Source: Linyphia triangularis
Lineage: Eukaryota > Arthropoda > Arachnida > Araneae > Linyphiidae
Direction: 5' to 3'
NCBI GenBank assembly: GCA_963978545.1
Contig: OZ021723.1
Span: 6,782,124-6,846,123 of the forward strand
DNA: 64,000 nucleotides
The notes beneath the pieces are model-generated. The model made no database searches. It saw only the letters and a list, made by a program, of their open reading frames with translations, and was not told where the DNA came from. Positions within the stretch are counted from its first letter, which is position 1. Each line of letters starts with the position of its first letter. The position numbers and the translations under genes were made by a program. Below are positions 23,601 to 35,958 of the stretch, in pieces.

Positions 23601-25100
23601 AGATCTGAGCTCAAAACCGCACAAATAAATTGCAATGAGAAACTTGCGCAAGTGAGGAAAATGAATATTTTTTGTATTTTCTAGTGTTATCCAACGAATC
23701 TATTTGAGCAGGTGCAATTATTTTTTATCTCTATGCTTTCAACTAATCAAAAATCGAGTTTCAAATTAGCCGAAATTAAAGCAAAAGTCACGTGACCAAA
23801 AACGCATAAGAAAACCGTGACGTGGTTACGCAGAGATAAAGTCGCAAAACGAAGGAGAAACCTCACTATTCCTCGTCCAAAACAGGTTTTAGACTGGTTC
23901 ATTATCTGCGCGTTGACGTTTCACGCAAAAGTGGCCTTTTCCCGCCAAATCGCAAAGTGAAAAACTAAACATTTATTTAACTGTCTATCCGAGCTCAAAT
24001 TTTTGAAAGAACAGTATTGTTTTTCATGATTTTTTTCTCTACTTTTATTTAAAAATAAAACCAAAAAACGTGAAAGTTCCTCATTGCACATAAAAGCTGG
24101 CAATGCGCAATAAAGAACTTATATTAGAAATTTAAATTTCATGGTTTAATTTTTTAATTATCGTTTGGTCCAAATGAGTTTCGACCTAACACAACAAGGA
24201 CTAGAAATCCCATACTGCGCTTGGGCAGTAGCCTCTTGCAGTGTTCGAAATCGAATTCGAAAGGTCCCCGATTCACCCAACAAACGTTCCCCCTAAATTC
24301 CTTTTTGGCATCCAGCCTCCTTTTCCATTGGTGGCGAAATCGAACGATGTTTAAATCACCCGGACTTACTAAACGTATCCGTTATTCTCGGAGTAGGCAA
24401 ACAGAGACCCCTAGTGGCATAGCCTTTAATCCCGCTTCTTCCTTCCTTTCTGATAATAACGGAGCAAATATTGAGACCGGAACCCTATTGCAATAGCGAG
24501 AGCAAAGACACACTGTTGACAGAGTAATTATTGTCTGTCAGGGAATCGAAGAAACATTCTCTCGCCCCCCTCCCCCCCCCTTTTCCCTATCTTCTGGCTT
24601 TGAAAGATGAAATTGAATTAAGAATAAATTGCTCGCTATTTTGACTTACCAGGAGAAGAATGAGAAAATCCCGTCCCACCTCAGTCTTGGGATTGGGATG
24701 GAAATGGGATGAGGGAAATTATGATGGAGATGGGGGGGGGGGGGAGAAGGCTATTGTTGGTTATGGAGTTTAACCCTTTAAGTACTGAAACGCCCACTTT
24801 GGTGACGTGGGAGATTATTCTTTTGTAGAGGAATAAAACAGACGGTTTTGAGAGCTTAGTCATGGATATTTCGATAAAATAAAATGCTCTTTGCGTTAAG
24901 ACACTTAAAGTGTTCTTACCGAGGAAACGTATTTCGAATATCTTGTTATTCTTTTATATCAGGTTTAGGTTCTATAAGCCTTTTATTGTTGTTTCTCTAT
25001 TTGTTTATTGTTCTCCGATCATTGCATTTCAACAATCTTAAACAATAGCAATTTTTTTTTTTTTTTAGATTTCCCCACCATCTCAAATTTATAAATAAAT
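23601..25100. other. Non-coding DNA with a GC-richer island at 24.2-24.8 kb
   Basis: The 24200-24780 section is complex and GC-richer, with C-run (24566-24579) and G-run (24734-24744) tracts. The 91-codon frame at 24221-24496 has no recognisable domain. Nothing here is called a gene. Confidence 0.4.
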
Positions 25101-25662
25101 TATCTTTACCTTTAACTGATGTGGTTGGGCAGTTTGATATTTTTGGCGCAAGGACAACACATTCTTATTGGGGTATAAAATCGGCCGGGTGATTTCAGAT
25201 TTGATGCCGGCCCAAATTTTCCATATAATCATTTGATTAAAATATATTATTGTTAAAAATAAAATAATTTCATTAATGAAATAATTAATTTTAATATTGA
25301 AATAGTTTTAATATATTTTATTTCTTAATTATTTATATTTAATGCTTAATTTCAATAATTAAAAACTTTTATTTATTCACAAATTTTAATAATTTTATTT
25401 TTTTAATAATTAGTTTAATTAAATAAAACTTTCTCTGTCTACTATTTTTACCTCCCTTGTGTGAACTTAGTTTCTATAAACCATTGTTAAAATAAGTAAA
25501 AAGTCGTAATAAGAAAATATATAAATCTTAGTGCATCTATTTTCAAAATACATAATAAAATGAAAGAAATGTAAAATTTTTTAATATATAAACTATATCT
25601 CTGAAAATAAAGTAACAGTTTTATAATGTTCTGGAGGTTATTTAGTTTTGAATGCATTGGAT
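25101..25662. other. AT-rich non-coding DNA
   Basis: Extremely AT-rich from 25220 to 25440 (TTAAT/AATTA words). No gene was recognised. Confidence 0.5.
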
Positions 25663-25676
25663 TTCGTGCATTAAGG

Positions 25677-25857
25677 TTGGTTGGTTGTATTCAGATTATC
25701 TGGCGCCGTCAGCAACACGAGGGCTATAATGCGCCGAAACATTCGTCATTAGACAAGCCAACATACATTTACAAACATCCATGCCAACACGGGACTCGGA
25801 ACCCGCAACCTCGCGGTCTAGAAGCTAGCACCCTAACCACTATACCGTTTGGTCGGC
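25677..25857 (-). mobile_element. SINE family A, minus-strand copy
   Basis: Full-length copy with the target-site duplication TTCGTGCATTAAGG at 25663-25676 and 25858-25871, perfect over 14 bases. Confidence 0.95.
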
Positions 25858-26149
25858 TTCGTGCATTAAGGAATTTAACTATTAAGGAATATAACTATTA
25901 AGGAATTATAAACAATAAGGAGGACAACTATTAATATTAAAAAAAAAAAAATGAAAAATTAAAAAAAAAGGACTTCTGGTGTCTATAAAAATGAACCGAC
26001 CCATTTTTTATAGACAGTGACCGGCCCGGTAATTGCCCCATACAATCCTATGGGCAGTACGCCCCTGCGTGGTCCATTTTGCACCAAATAAATTTGTGAA
26101 CATCATTTTTAAAATTTAAGAAACATCTTTTTTTCTAATGGCGGGCCCA

Positions 26150-26340
26150 AGTACGTGCAGTCACTTTTAGTACTAGCAGTCACTTGGCCACTACAAGGCC
26201 GGTAGTGATGGCCACTTGTGAAGGGGCACCCATTAGGAAGGACATCGTTGCCCCTAAATTAGGACATCCACGTCTTACCCTGGATTCGAACCGAGTATCA
26301 CCAGCACGGTAGTCTGATGAGCTAATCACTAATAGTCAGA
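26150..26340 (-). mobile_element. Possible tRNA-derived SINE family E
   Basis: On the minus strand, 'AGTGATTAGCTCATCAGACTA' (A-box-like) is followed by 'GGTTCGAATCC' (a perfect B-box consensus) at the usual spacing. Only one copy is in the window, so family status is inferred. It abuts the foldback element at 26341. Confidence 0.55.
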
Positions 26341-26987
26341 GAGGCGACTGCAACTTTTGGACCCCATCGAACATCATTCTGAATTTTTTTATAGAAATTG
26401 GAGAAAAGTGAGTAGATTAGGTATCCACTGCTCTGCCGTGGCAAAAATGACCGAAACTGATCAAAAATCGACTTGGAATGAGTTGAACTAAAATCCGATT
26501 GCCAAATATGTCACAACTTGCCAAAAATAGAACAAACTTATTTGTCTGGCAACCCACTTCATTTTGATTTTCAATGAGAAAAAGCGCAAACGATTTCTGA
26601 TCTCTGGCTAAGAAAACTTATATCTTTTAAAAGTAAGCCACATTGAAGACATCAGTTACGTCATAAGTGACGTAATATTTTTTACCAACTTGGCTCCCTT
26701 TTAATAGATGCAAGTAGACCGTCGCCAGATATCTGAATCGTCTGCAATCTTCTTAATTGAAAATTAAAGAGTGAGGGTTACCAAATAAAAAAAAATGCTC
26801 ATTATTTGGCAAGTTATGGCGCATTTGGCAATTGGATTTAGTTCAACTTATTAAAAGTCGATTTTTGACCAGTTTCGGCCATTTTTGCCACGGCAGACCA
26901 GTGGATTCGTAATCTACTCACTTTTCTCCAATTTCTATAAAAAATTCAGAATGATGTTCGATGGGGTCCAAAAGTTGCAGTCGCCTC
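26341..26987. mobile_element. Foldback element with ~190-bp inverted arms (647 bp)
   Basis: The left tip GAGGCGACTGCAAC and right tip GTTGCAGTCGCCTC are reverse complements. Pairing continues inward past CCCCATCGAACATCATTCTGAA, GTGAGTAGATTA, GGCAAAAATG-CCGAAACTG and TTGAACTAAA-TCC-ATTGCCAAAT. No target-site duplication was found and no protein is encoded, so it is a MITE-like or foldback element of unassigned family. Confidence 0.85.
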
Positions 26988-26999
26988 CCAGTTTATAAA

Positions 27000-27589
27000 C
27001 TGAATGGGCGACATTTAAGAAACATAGTATCAGAAAAAATAATATAAAAGTCAAAGACGAAATATTTTAGAGGGTCAGACCGCATACAACAATTAAAGGT
27101 TAAAATAAAACTTTATAAGGTAACTTACACTTACACGGAAGAATTTTAAAACTTTATACTATAAAAATTTATTAAAAATCAGCAATGAATACAAAGCCAC
27201 TGTTTAATTCACATATTTTTATAAAGATAAAATAAAACATACACTTTTCACATAAAGAGTTAACTATATTCTTCGAACTAAAACTAAAGCAGAAAAACAA
27301 ACTTAAAAGACAGTGGAAAAAAACTAACATATATTGAATTATTATAATCTGTTTTTCGCTTGAATGTATAACGCAACTCAACAGTTTTGCGATTGTAAAC
27401 TCTTTTTGACGTGCAACATTTTATTTTAAAGTATAGCACAATTGCACCCCTGAATATCATATTGTATTAAATGTATATTATAAATTTATTTTACATCATT
27501 TTTAGCAGATGAGATATATTTACTTACATGTGAATTTCGTATTTTACAATCAATTACCATATGTTTACACAGGGTAATAAAAGTATTGG
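27000..27589. other. AT-rich non-coding DNA
   Basis: No gene or repeat was recognised. Confidence 0.5.
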
Positions 27590-28260
27590 TTTCGGTAATT
27601 TTTTGTTTTCTTTTTGCATTTTTTACGTTTTGGAACATCCTGACTTCAAAAAAGAGTTATATGTAGAAAAATATTTCTGTTGGACATCCTTGGAATATAA
27701 CTCTCGAACAAATTGACCTTCAATGTTCAAATTTGGTGTATGGGTTAGTTGTGGCCATGGGACATACCATTAAGGTATTCGTCAAATTTCCGCTTAAGTT
27801 GAAACACTGATATACATAGGAAAAATCATGTCTTTCACCAATTGCTAAAAAATGGCTCTAACGATTTTGATCATAATCGCTGTCGTAATGTCTCTTAAGG
27901 AGTTCTAAACATCCCCACCTCCGAAATTCCATTAAAAATGCTATAAACGCGTAAAAAGTTGAAAAATGAATGTCTTCAACACAGAGTTCTCTTACCTTGT
28001 GCATAAACGACCATTTTCTCTTCTCTTTTACTTACAAGATAGGATAATATAAGAATTATCGAAAAGTATATCGTCAAAATAGCCATTTTAGCTGGTTTTT
28101 TTTTAAAGTTCCATATAAGAATTATCGCCAAAAATATCGCCAAACTGGCCATTATTTCTAAATGAATAATGAAAATTTAAAGACGGTAAATATCGCCAAT
28201 CCACGACAGTAAAATAGAGTAATAGAAAGTTGTGCGATGTTCCAAACCCCTACTTTTAAA
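27590..28260 (-). repeat. Dispersed repeat R, uninterrupted copy
   Basis: The reverse complement matches two segments flanking the 183-bp satellite: about 36625-36960 (GAACATCGCA, CAATAACTC-like, ATTATCTTTTC, AACTCTGTGTTG) and about 40955-41475 (CTCTGTGTTGAAGGCATTC, AATTTCGGAGGTGGGGATGT, GTCCCATGGCCAC). It supplies the pre-expansion state of that locus. Function and family are unknown; no open frame. Confidence 0.8.
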
Positions 28261-29660
28261 TACTCATATCCCCTTTCCTTTGATATATAAAAACTTTTCA
28301 TTTATACAACATAAGTTATAAACGACACATTAATCAAAAACTTAAAAATCTAAATCTAAAATCTAAGTACACCCCATGTAAGCTATAGGATTTCTCTCTA
28401 GTAAGGAAACGTTACATTAATATCTCTCCAAATTTTGCTTATCCTTAACCATTGTTTAAACCTTTCTAAGCCTACTTGCATGACATAAAATAAAAACAAT
28501 AACCCATAAAAATACAATCCATAATTCCTTATGAATTTAAAGCACTATCAGAAGACATTATTCTCAAAGATTTTTTTTTTTGTCGTATTCACTTAAGCTG
28601 ATAGAACACAAAGCTACTTATGGGCATCAGAAAACAAACTCCCCACAGTTCTCTTATGTGAAACAAAAAGTGATTTTTTTTTATTGGCAATTTTTTTTTT
28701 ACTACTCATTTAAGAGTTAAAAACTTAATAACGCCAATACAACTACAGACTAAGGCAAAATATCTTTATGGTATTTTTTTTTTTTTTTTATCAGTAAAAA
28801 CTAAGGTTCTCGCTTTTCTGTTCAACGTTAATGCTTATCTTTAAATTAAAAGAACCAAAGACAGCGCACACAAAAAAAATGCCTTTCGCAAGAAAAGCAC
28901 TTTAGCTGATTTGTAAAAAAAATATCCCCATCTAAAGCTTCGGTGAAAGCGAACACGCAAAGTACAATAAATAATTGCCCCCTAGGGTTTCATGGAAACA
29001 AAGCAGTCTAGGACTTATCCCTAATCCCCAGTCTATTCGGTCGGAATAAAACCCCCAGTCCTAAGGAACATAATACACAGTGGGCATAAAAAAGAAGTGG
29101 TATTAAAACAAAAGTCTATATCGCATGTCAAAAACCGCTACCTCTTCTTCTAATCCTTTGTCCCAGGAGATTTTGCGGGAACAGGAACAATAAAGTAATG
29201 AGAAAAATCATAAAGCATGAAACTATCTTTTTTTTTTTTTTTTCATCCTACCCTCCCCCTCCTTCTAGTTTCCCCCCCCCCTCCTCTCCTTCATATTGAA
29301 GAGTATTTTTTTCTCCTCCCCGCTGGGATGGACACAAAAATTCATAATTTGGTGAATTCAGATAAAAAAAAAAGAAGAAGAAAAGATATGACATAAAAAA
29401 GGGAGCTTTAATTAGTTTTTTCAGAGCAGTTTTTTTTTTTTTTGTGCGGTTTATATGCGCTCTGTAAATACATCCGAATTAGACGATATTTGTTGATTAA
29501 GAAGCGACATTAGCCCTCTCTACCAATTCTATAAACAACTTATTATTTGACTTCCACAAAAATAATTCCCGTCACAGTGTCTAGCGTCGATTTGTAGCCA
29601 TGGAAATAAGACGAACGCCATCCACAAAGGGGTTCGCGGGAGAAAGACACTGCGAAAGAC
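28261..29660. other. Non-coding DNA, mostly low-copy
   Basis: Several poly-T/poly-A runs, a pyrimidine-rich tract (29245-29300), and a GC-richer complex part from about 28970 to 29160. No gene was recognised. Confidence 0.45.
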
Positions 29661-29664
29661 GTGC

Positions 29665-30040
29665 TCTAACGGAGAGTCAAGCCACGAACACCTAGATCAG
29701 TAGACAGGTACGTTAACCACTAGACAAAAGAGGTGTCTAGGTGTAATTGTATCTTTTATTTCTACACGAGACCACCACCTAGCTCCTTTCCAGTGAGTCA
29801 CGAAGGTGTGAATGATTGAGTTGCTTGCGTGAGAGCTGAGTGCGTTGAGTCTGGCAGTGAGTCGCCAAAGGTTGCTTGTTGAGGTGGCAATATTTTCAGA
29901 AAGCGCCGATAGATGGCAGCATGATTTGTTGTCCGGTAGTCACCAAAGTGGCTATGTGCGCTAGTCAAAACAGGGACTCCTTGATCAGTAGACAAGTGCA
30001 TTAACCACTAGACAAAAGAGATCTCTGGTGTCTACATGCA
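29665..30040 (-). mobile_element. SINE family B, two heads and one body
   Basis: The heads lie at about 29745-29675 and 30020-29960, 288 bases apart, each with GTCTAGTGGTTAA and CTACTGATC-AGGAGT on the minus strand. The body has GCAAGCAACCTTTGGCGACTC and GCTGCCATCTATCGG. It shares its edge sequence 'GTGCTCTAACGG-GAGTCAAGCCACGA' with the 31.4-kb copy. CTACATGCAACA is repeated just beyond the right side (30032 and 30050). Confidence 0.8.
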
Positions 30041-30125
30041 ACAATTTCCTACATGCAACACCCCTCTTCTAAATAGACGAATCTTGTTTTTATAGGGTGT
30101 TTCTAAAATACCTAGAAAAAATGTA

Positions 30126-30722
30126 AAGATGGCTATTCCAGTAGCACAAATCCACTGGCCAATATAGGCTTAACACTGGCCGTTGGAAACTGGCTTCTGC
30201 TACGAGTCTTCGGTAATTTCGCTCAGTGCTGGGTAAAATATATTGGAAGTTTTAAAGGTGGCTGCAGAGTTTTAAAATTAAAATGTAGTGTTATAAAAAA
30301 GACAGAGTGGTAACAAATATGTTTTGTGATTATTTTGACACGTTTAATTTTATTAAAAAATTGTTTATTTTCGAATGATTCTCGAGCTTAGGCGTGAACT
30401 GTCCAATCTTCCCAGAACCCTGTTTCAATTCATGCCGAAACTCAAGCATCGTACTAAAATACACGATTTAAAAAAAAAAAAAAAAAAACATGTCAAAGCC
30501 ACTCTAAAACAAATGTTTTACCCCTCTGTCCTTTGTCATAAAAATATATTTCAATTTTATAACGCAGCACCAGCATTTCAAAACTTCCAGTATATTTTAA
30601 CCAGCACTGGGTGGTATTGACAAAGATCCGTAGAAACATCTATTCTATAATGGTTCACATCGGGATTGGCCAGTGTTGAGTGAGATTGGTTAGATTATTT
30701 ATTGTACTGGGGCTGTTCCACC
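30126..30722. mobile_element. Imperfect foldback element (~600 bp)
   Basis: The left arm (about 30126-30345) and right arm (about 30487-30722) are diverged reverse complements. Matching pieces include TTCCAGTA-CA, CACTGGCC, CAGTGCTGG-TAAAATATA-TGGAAGTTTT and ATAAAAAAGACAGAG against their inverses. The loop includes a poly-A run (30469-30488). No protein or target duplication was identified. Confidence 0.7.
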
Positions 30723-31204
30723 AGGCTATCTAGCAAGAACTATTTTCTTTATAAACAGACAGTGCATTTTCCAGTATGTAAAGAGGATCCAAACACTATA
30801 TTTTTGATAGGAAAATATCTATCAAGTACCAATGTTAATTTTATTATAATTTTGTTGTAACAACATGAGACATCAAGGGAATATTATGCATTTTTAGTTG
30901 ATTAAAAACTTGAACTCAACAATTTCACTATTTTTTTGAAAATATTTTCATTATTATTGGTGACGTGTCTCAGAAAAGTAAATGCATCTCTAAGTAAAAT
31001 ATTAAATGAGAGGTCCTCGAAGTCTAACAATGATTTAATTACATTTGACTACATATAAATGTGCAGGATTTATTTAAATGAATACGCAACAATAAACGGT
31101 GATTTGGCGATTTTTTAAATTTTTATATATCTCTTGAGAAAATGCGAGAAATGCTTTCGTCAAAGCTAAATTACCTGTATGAATCTTTAGAAGAAAAATA
31201 TAAA
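30723..31204. other. AT-rich non-coding DNA
   Basis: No gene or repeat was recognised. Confidence 0.5.
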
Positions 31205-32105
31205 TTTGTTGATCATCTGACGGCTATGTGGTTTGTGACCTTTCATGCCAAAGGAGCAGGGTTCGAATTCTGGGGTCGGTCATGGGTGTTTGTTGTGGTT
31301 CGGAATCCACGTTAAGGTGAAGGTCCCAACCTGATTAGCAGTTATATCCCTTTCCTGGACAGTGAAGCCCAAATGGCCACATTTGCAGAATGCAGTCTCA
31401 GCGATGTGCTCTAACGGGGAGTCAAGCCACGAGCTCCTAGATCAGTAGACAGGTAAGTTAACCTCTAGACAAAAGAGGTGTCTAGGTGTAATTGTATCTG
31501 TTATTTCTACACAAGACCACCACATAGCTCCTTCCCAGTGAGTCGTGAAGGGGTGAACGATTGAGTTGCTTGAGTGAGAGCTGAGTGCGTTGCCTGAGAA
31601 TTGAGTGAGTGCGTTACGTCTGGCAGTGAGTCGCCAAAGGTTGCTTGTTGAGGTGGCAATATTTTCAGAAAGCGCCGATAGATGGCAGCATGATTTGTTG
31701 TCAGGTAGTCACCAAAGTAGCTATATGCGCTTACGGGGAGTCGAACCAGGGACTAATAGATCAGTAGACAAGTGCATTAACCACTAGACAAAAGAGATCT
31801 CTGGTGTCTTGGTGTAATTGTATCTGTTATTTCTACACGAGACCACCGCACAGTGGTATTACAGGATAGACGGGTTTTCAGTTCCCAAAATTCACCAATG
31901 TTGGTTATTGACAAAACCCTCCAAATGAAGGTATCGATAAAAAAACATGTAGCTGTTATTAAATTGACTCCCATCAATATATTTTGTAAGCTGGTGTATT
32001 TAAAATTCTTTACCTGTCTATCCTACGTACACTTGTCTCTTCTGTCTTTCACCTTTCCGCAGTTATGCCATTTGAAAGTTAAAGATTCCTCTCAGAAATA
32101 AATTG
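31205..32105 (+). mobile_element. Composite family D, copy 3, split by a SINE B insertion
   Basis: The D head (31215-31310: CATCTGACGGCTATGTGG, GGGTTCGAATTC, TTTGTTGTGGTTCGGA) and block CAAATGGCCACATTTGCAGAATGCA (to about 31395) are followed by a SINE B dimer, after which D resumes at about 31870 (GGGTTTTCAGTTCCC) and its tail (31985-32100). In the 11.6-kb copy these two blocks are nearly contiguous, which dates SINE B as the younger insertion. Confidence 0.7.
31396..31855 (-). mobile_element. SINE family B, two heads and one body
   Basis: Two tRNA-like heads (31475-31405 and 31805-31735 on the minus strand) are 320 bases apart. The inner head has CCTGGTTCGACTCC, a good B-box match. The body contains an extra GAGTGAGTGCGTT-type short duplication compared with the 29.7-kb copy, explaining the longer spacing. 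Its sequence after the right head (CTAGGTGTAATTGTATCTGTTATTTC-like, 31810-31850) repeats what follows the left head. Confidence 0.8.
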
Positions 32106-32221
32106 AAAAATTAGATTGTAATCAATTTCATATCTTGGTGTAAAACTACCACGTCTATAGACAATTTTTTTTTTTTTATAATACCAGTACAAAATATTTT
32201 AAATTTTACCCCTTGAAATAC

Positions 32222-32512
32222 AATGACGTCTCGGAGACGACATTCATTTCGCGTGTCATTGTAGGCTTTGACGTCTCCGAAACGTCAAGAACTGTCTTCG
32301 GTGAACACCGGGCAGTTTATTATTAGATTATCTGTTTCGGTTGTGCATCGATTCTGTTTTGTTTAGACTGATGGAAAAGGCTTTTCTCCTCTCAACAGTA
32401 CCGATAAAAAATATCGCATCGGCAAACAAGCAAACAGAAAGAAGAGCAATGAAAGCGGTAGTCAGTATAGCAGCGATCTCTGAAATAATCCGTGAATATT
32501 CACTGCACAAAC
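32222..32512 (+). repeat. Dispersed repeat R2, copy 2, left part
   Basis: This is the inverse of 12050-12490. It starts with GACGTCTCGGAGACGACATT and ends at the TTAA where a 3.6-kb element has inserted; the repeat resumes after 36148. It contains palindrome-like GACGTCTC/GAGACG words. Confidence 0.8.
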
Positions 32513-34165
32513 TTAAGGGGGTATGGTACCGAAATTTCTTCAAAAATCCCAATTTTTTTTTTCTGATTTTAAAAAATAGTTCATACATTCCTGAAGAGAA
32601 TAATGTTTTTATCTTATTCCTCCGGGGATTAGAACGTCACAAAATTACCTGTGATTTAAACATCACTAATGGACGTAACACCTTGAAGCGTCTGCTTAAA
32701 GTGCGTTTTTCGAGCACTAGTGTTTTTCACTGATGTTGCCTATTCAAATCGATATATCTCCAGAACCATTAACAATTGGCTATTCAAATTTTTGGAGCAT
32801 TTAATTTATATAGTTTTAAATATTTTGTCTTCACAGAATTTTATTTTTTTAATTCTGTTTTAAAAACTTTTAGCATAAAAGATAGCATAAAAAAAAGCAA
32901 AAATTTCAATATTTTAACTTTGAGAATTTAAATTTTTTTTTTTTTTAGTTCACTATCAAAATTCTGTGAGGACAAAATTTTCTTTATATAATTATGTATT
33001 AGAGAAAGCTTTCACTTTGAAATTTTTTTTATTTTTTCTTGACTTATCAGACGAAACGGTCGTTTCGCCGCCAACCTTAAAAAGGCGAAAACGACAGTAA
33101 GTATCAATTCTCTGCACAACTTCCAACGAAAAAGCCGAAATTGACTATTTTCTAGCATGCTTCCGGAACTTCGCATAATTATACAAAAAATACCATTGAT
33201 TCATCTTGGTAATAACTTTTAAAGAAAAAAAAATCGAGTACCTAGGATAAAAAGCAACTAAGAAAAAAATATTGAAATTTCCAAAATGAAATAAAAAAAC
33301 GAGTTCTAGCCCGTTTTTTATGTAAAAATTTAGACAAACGTCCAGACCTAACTAAGCTACAGATCTTCAATCGGATTAAATTATATGATTCAGAATGTTT
33401 CAACTTAAAATCCTACCTTGGTTTGAACTTCATTAAATAATTCTTTCTATTTTTAATTAATTTAAAACCACTTTTTTTTCATTTCAAAATTTGGCGATAG
33501 ATACGGGCGATCAGCCTGTAATTGTGGTTCAGGTTAAATGCCAAGTCGCCAAACAGGTTTGTCATTAATTCGACGTTAGTTTGGCCGCCACGTTAGGGCT
33601 AATTGAGAATGACGGTAAAGAGGAATATGTTTTCTATAAATTGGATGTGTTATTTGAACTGTGTGAAAATTTAGAGTGCATAACTTTCAAACACATTCTA
33701 TTTTCGGGAAATCTCCGTTGAAATGTTGAAAAATAAATGAAGAATATAAATAATCATATTTAGTTGCCAGATACTGGAATAAATTCGTAGTATAATAAAA
33801 GATGACGTCACAGTCAATACATTAGAACCGGACTAAGTGAAACACTCATTGCGATTGGTTTTTGGTTGAAATTGGAAAAATATTTTATTCACATTGCGAT
33901 TGGTTCTTGGTTGGAATTGGAAAAAGATTTTCTTTAAACTTAATAATTATCAAAGTACGTGACAATAATATTCATTCAGTTTCTAATTGATGATATATGT
34001 GTTTTCACAATGTATTTTTGATTTTACTAAAGTATAAGATTTACTAATTGGGTGTAACTCTGGTTTTCACTGTAACTGAACGAACTGCTTCTTAAAAAGT
34101 TTTTTAAAACTATTATGGCTAGGTAAGAGTTCATTACAACTTGATTTTGTTTCATCAAATTAGAT

Positions 34166-35040
34166 TAATATGCCTTCAAAATCACAGCAAAATAAGCTAA
34201 AAAAAACGTCAGATTTACGCAAAAAGGAAAGCTTCCGAATCAATCGCCAATTGCATAGAAGAAAAAGTAATAATCAAAAGACGTCTGTTTGAAGGTGTTG
34301 CTTCAATTACAAAATGAAAGGGAATCGACATTACACAGGATTCCGCTGTTTCTAATTTTGAAAGTTCTTTGAACTTAAATGATACTTATGTTCCTACAGA
34401 AGTTTCTTGTTCAGCTTCTTGTAAGATAGTCGACCAAAAAAACTTGTCATACATTATAGAGACTGAAAAGTTTAAGGCGCCTTTCGTCACAAAATTAATA
34501 GATAACGGATAAACTTGACTTACAAAATGCACAATTGACTGTAGATAAGATAATTAAATGGGCGATAGCGTCTCGTAAAGAGCACGTAAAACATTGCGAT
34601 CCAACTTGCATTTGATTAGGTCTAAATTTAAGATACTGCTCACAAAATCTGCAATGTGCACTAATGCGGAAGATAAGTATAAGTCTTTGACTGGCGTATC
34701 TTTGCACACTTCTAGCACTGAACCGTTTTTCGCTGAGTCGACCTACAGGGATTTCGCTGATTGCATATTCTCGATACAAGTAAGCGTAGACGGAAAATGC
34801 TAGAATTTATTTGAATCTGCTGTTGAGGGTGGTATACCTAACAAGAAGTGGAAATGTAATCCACAACTATGCAACATTAATAAATATGATACTTTGTTAT
34901 TGAAATTAACCAGTATCATGCACAATATATCCTCGAAAACCCTATATCAATCAAATCACTTAAGTTTATCGCAAAGTTAAGTTTGGCTGCATCATTTCGC
35001 CAAATGCTACGATGCAGTGAAGAACTTGAAAAGTACATCA
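34166..35040 (+). pseudogene. Broken ORF of the 3.6-kb transposon
   Basis: A start at 34171 opens with MPSKSQQNKLKKTSDLRKK, a very basic N-terminus such as DNA-binding transposases often have. The frame is then broken by stops and shifts, but adjacent frames keep protein-like pieces, for example LNDTYVPTEVSCSAS (about 34375-34420), EKFKAPFVTKLID (34465-34503) and RSNLHLIRSKFKILLTKSA (34597-34653). The end runs into a purine-rich tract. I do not recognise the family; a transposase is inferred only from its position between terminal inverted repeats. Confidence 0.45.
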
Positions 35041-35152
35041 TAAATCAAGGACAGAGAGAAAAAAAAATGATGAAATGGAAAAAAGGGGGAGGGGGGGGGG
35101 AGGGAGAAAAGGAGAAAAAAAAAGATGTTACCACTGTCTTAAAAAAAGCTCT

Positions 35153-35958
35153 GATATCCCCCCAAAAAAACTTTTGAAAAGTAGAAAAACCGCCAACCTC
35201 AAAAACACAAAAAACTTTCTAGCAAGAAAAAAAAATCATACACATAATCAAAATTTGCAGCTACAAACACAGTGATACAAAAAAAAGGCCAACCTCTGAT
35301 TACAGCTCTTGGTTGTGACTCACTTAACAATGTACGTTTACTTAGTTTATTTTTAAAATTTAAGTTCCGCTCCCATAAAAATTTACGCTGCTTGAGGTTG
35401 GCGCCCGTCTTAATCACTAAACTTTGCAATTCACCACACAGTAAAAACTTTCCGAAATGTATGTATGAATCAAACAAAAGCTTACCACAAACACATCTGT
35501 TTTCTACAATTTAAAAATCCTTCATAGAGATTCCAATACGAGCTTTTCAGCACAATTTCTCTATATCATTTCGAAAATTACATTTACGTGAACTGGAAAA
35601 TTTACACTACATTGAAATTTCCTACTCATCCAAATAAAATCATACCTCCTGCAATATTCGTCCATGAATTAGTTTAGATGCAAACATTGTCAAAATTCCG
35701 ACGACGGGCACCAACCTCAAGCAGCGTAAATTTTTATGGGAGCGGAACTTAAATTTTAAAAATAAACTAAGTAAACGTACATTGTTAAGTGAGTCACAAC
35801 CAAGAACTGTAATCAGAGGTTGGCCTTTTTTTTATATCACTGTGTTTGTAGCTGCAAATTTTGATTATGTGTATGATTTTTTTTTCTTGCTAGAAAGTTT
35901 TTTGTGTTTTTTAGGTTGGCGGTTTTTCTACTTTTCAAAAGTTTTTTTGGGGGGTATC
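35153..35958. mobile_element. Large foldback with ~257-bp near-identical arms
   Basis: Left arm 35153-35411 and right arm 35703-35958 are reverse complements with only a few mismatches or homopolymer differences; the loop is about 291 bases. The outer tips are GATATCCCCCCAAA and its near-inverse TTTGGGGGGTATC. The arms share GTGACTCACTTAACAATGTAC, CCGCTCCCATAAAAATTTACG and GCTTGAGGTTGG. It may be a separate insertion or an internal palindrome of the surrounding transposon. Confidence 0.9.

Noticed and set aside
32341..32733. 130-codon open frame crossing 32513
   Set aside because: It spans the junction between repeat R2 and the inserted TTAA element, so it is a chance fusion.
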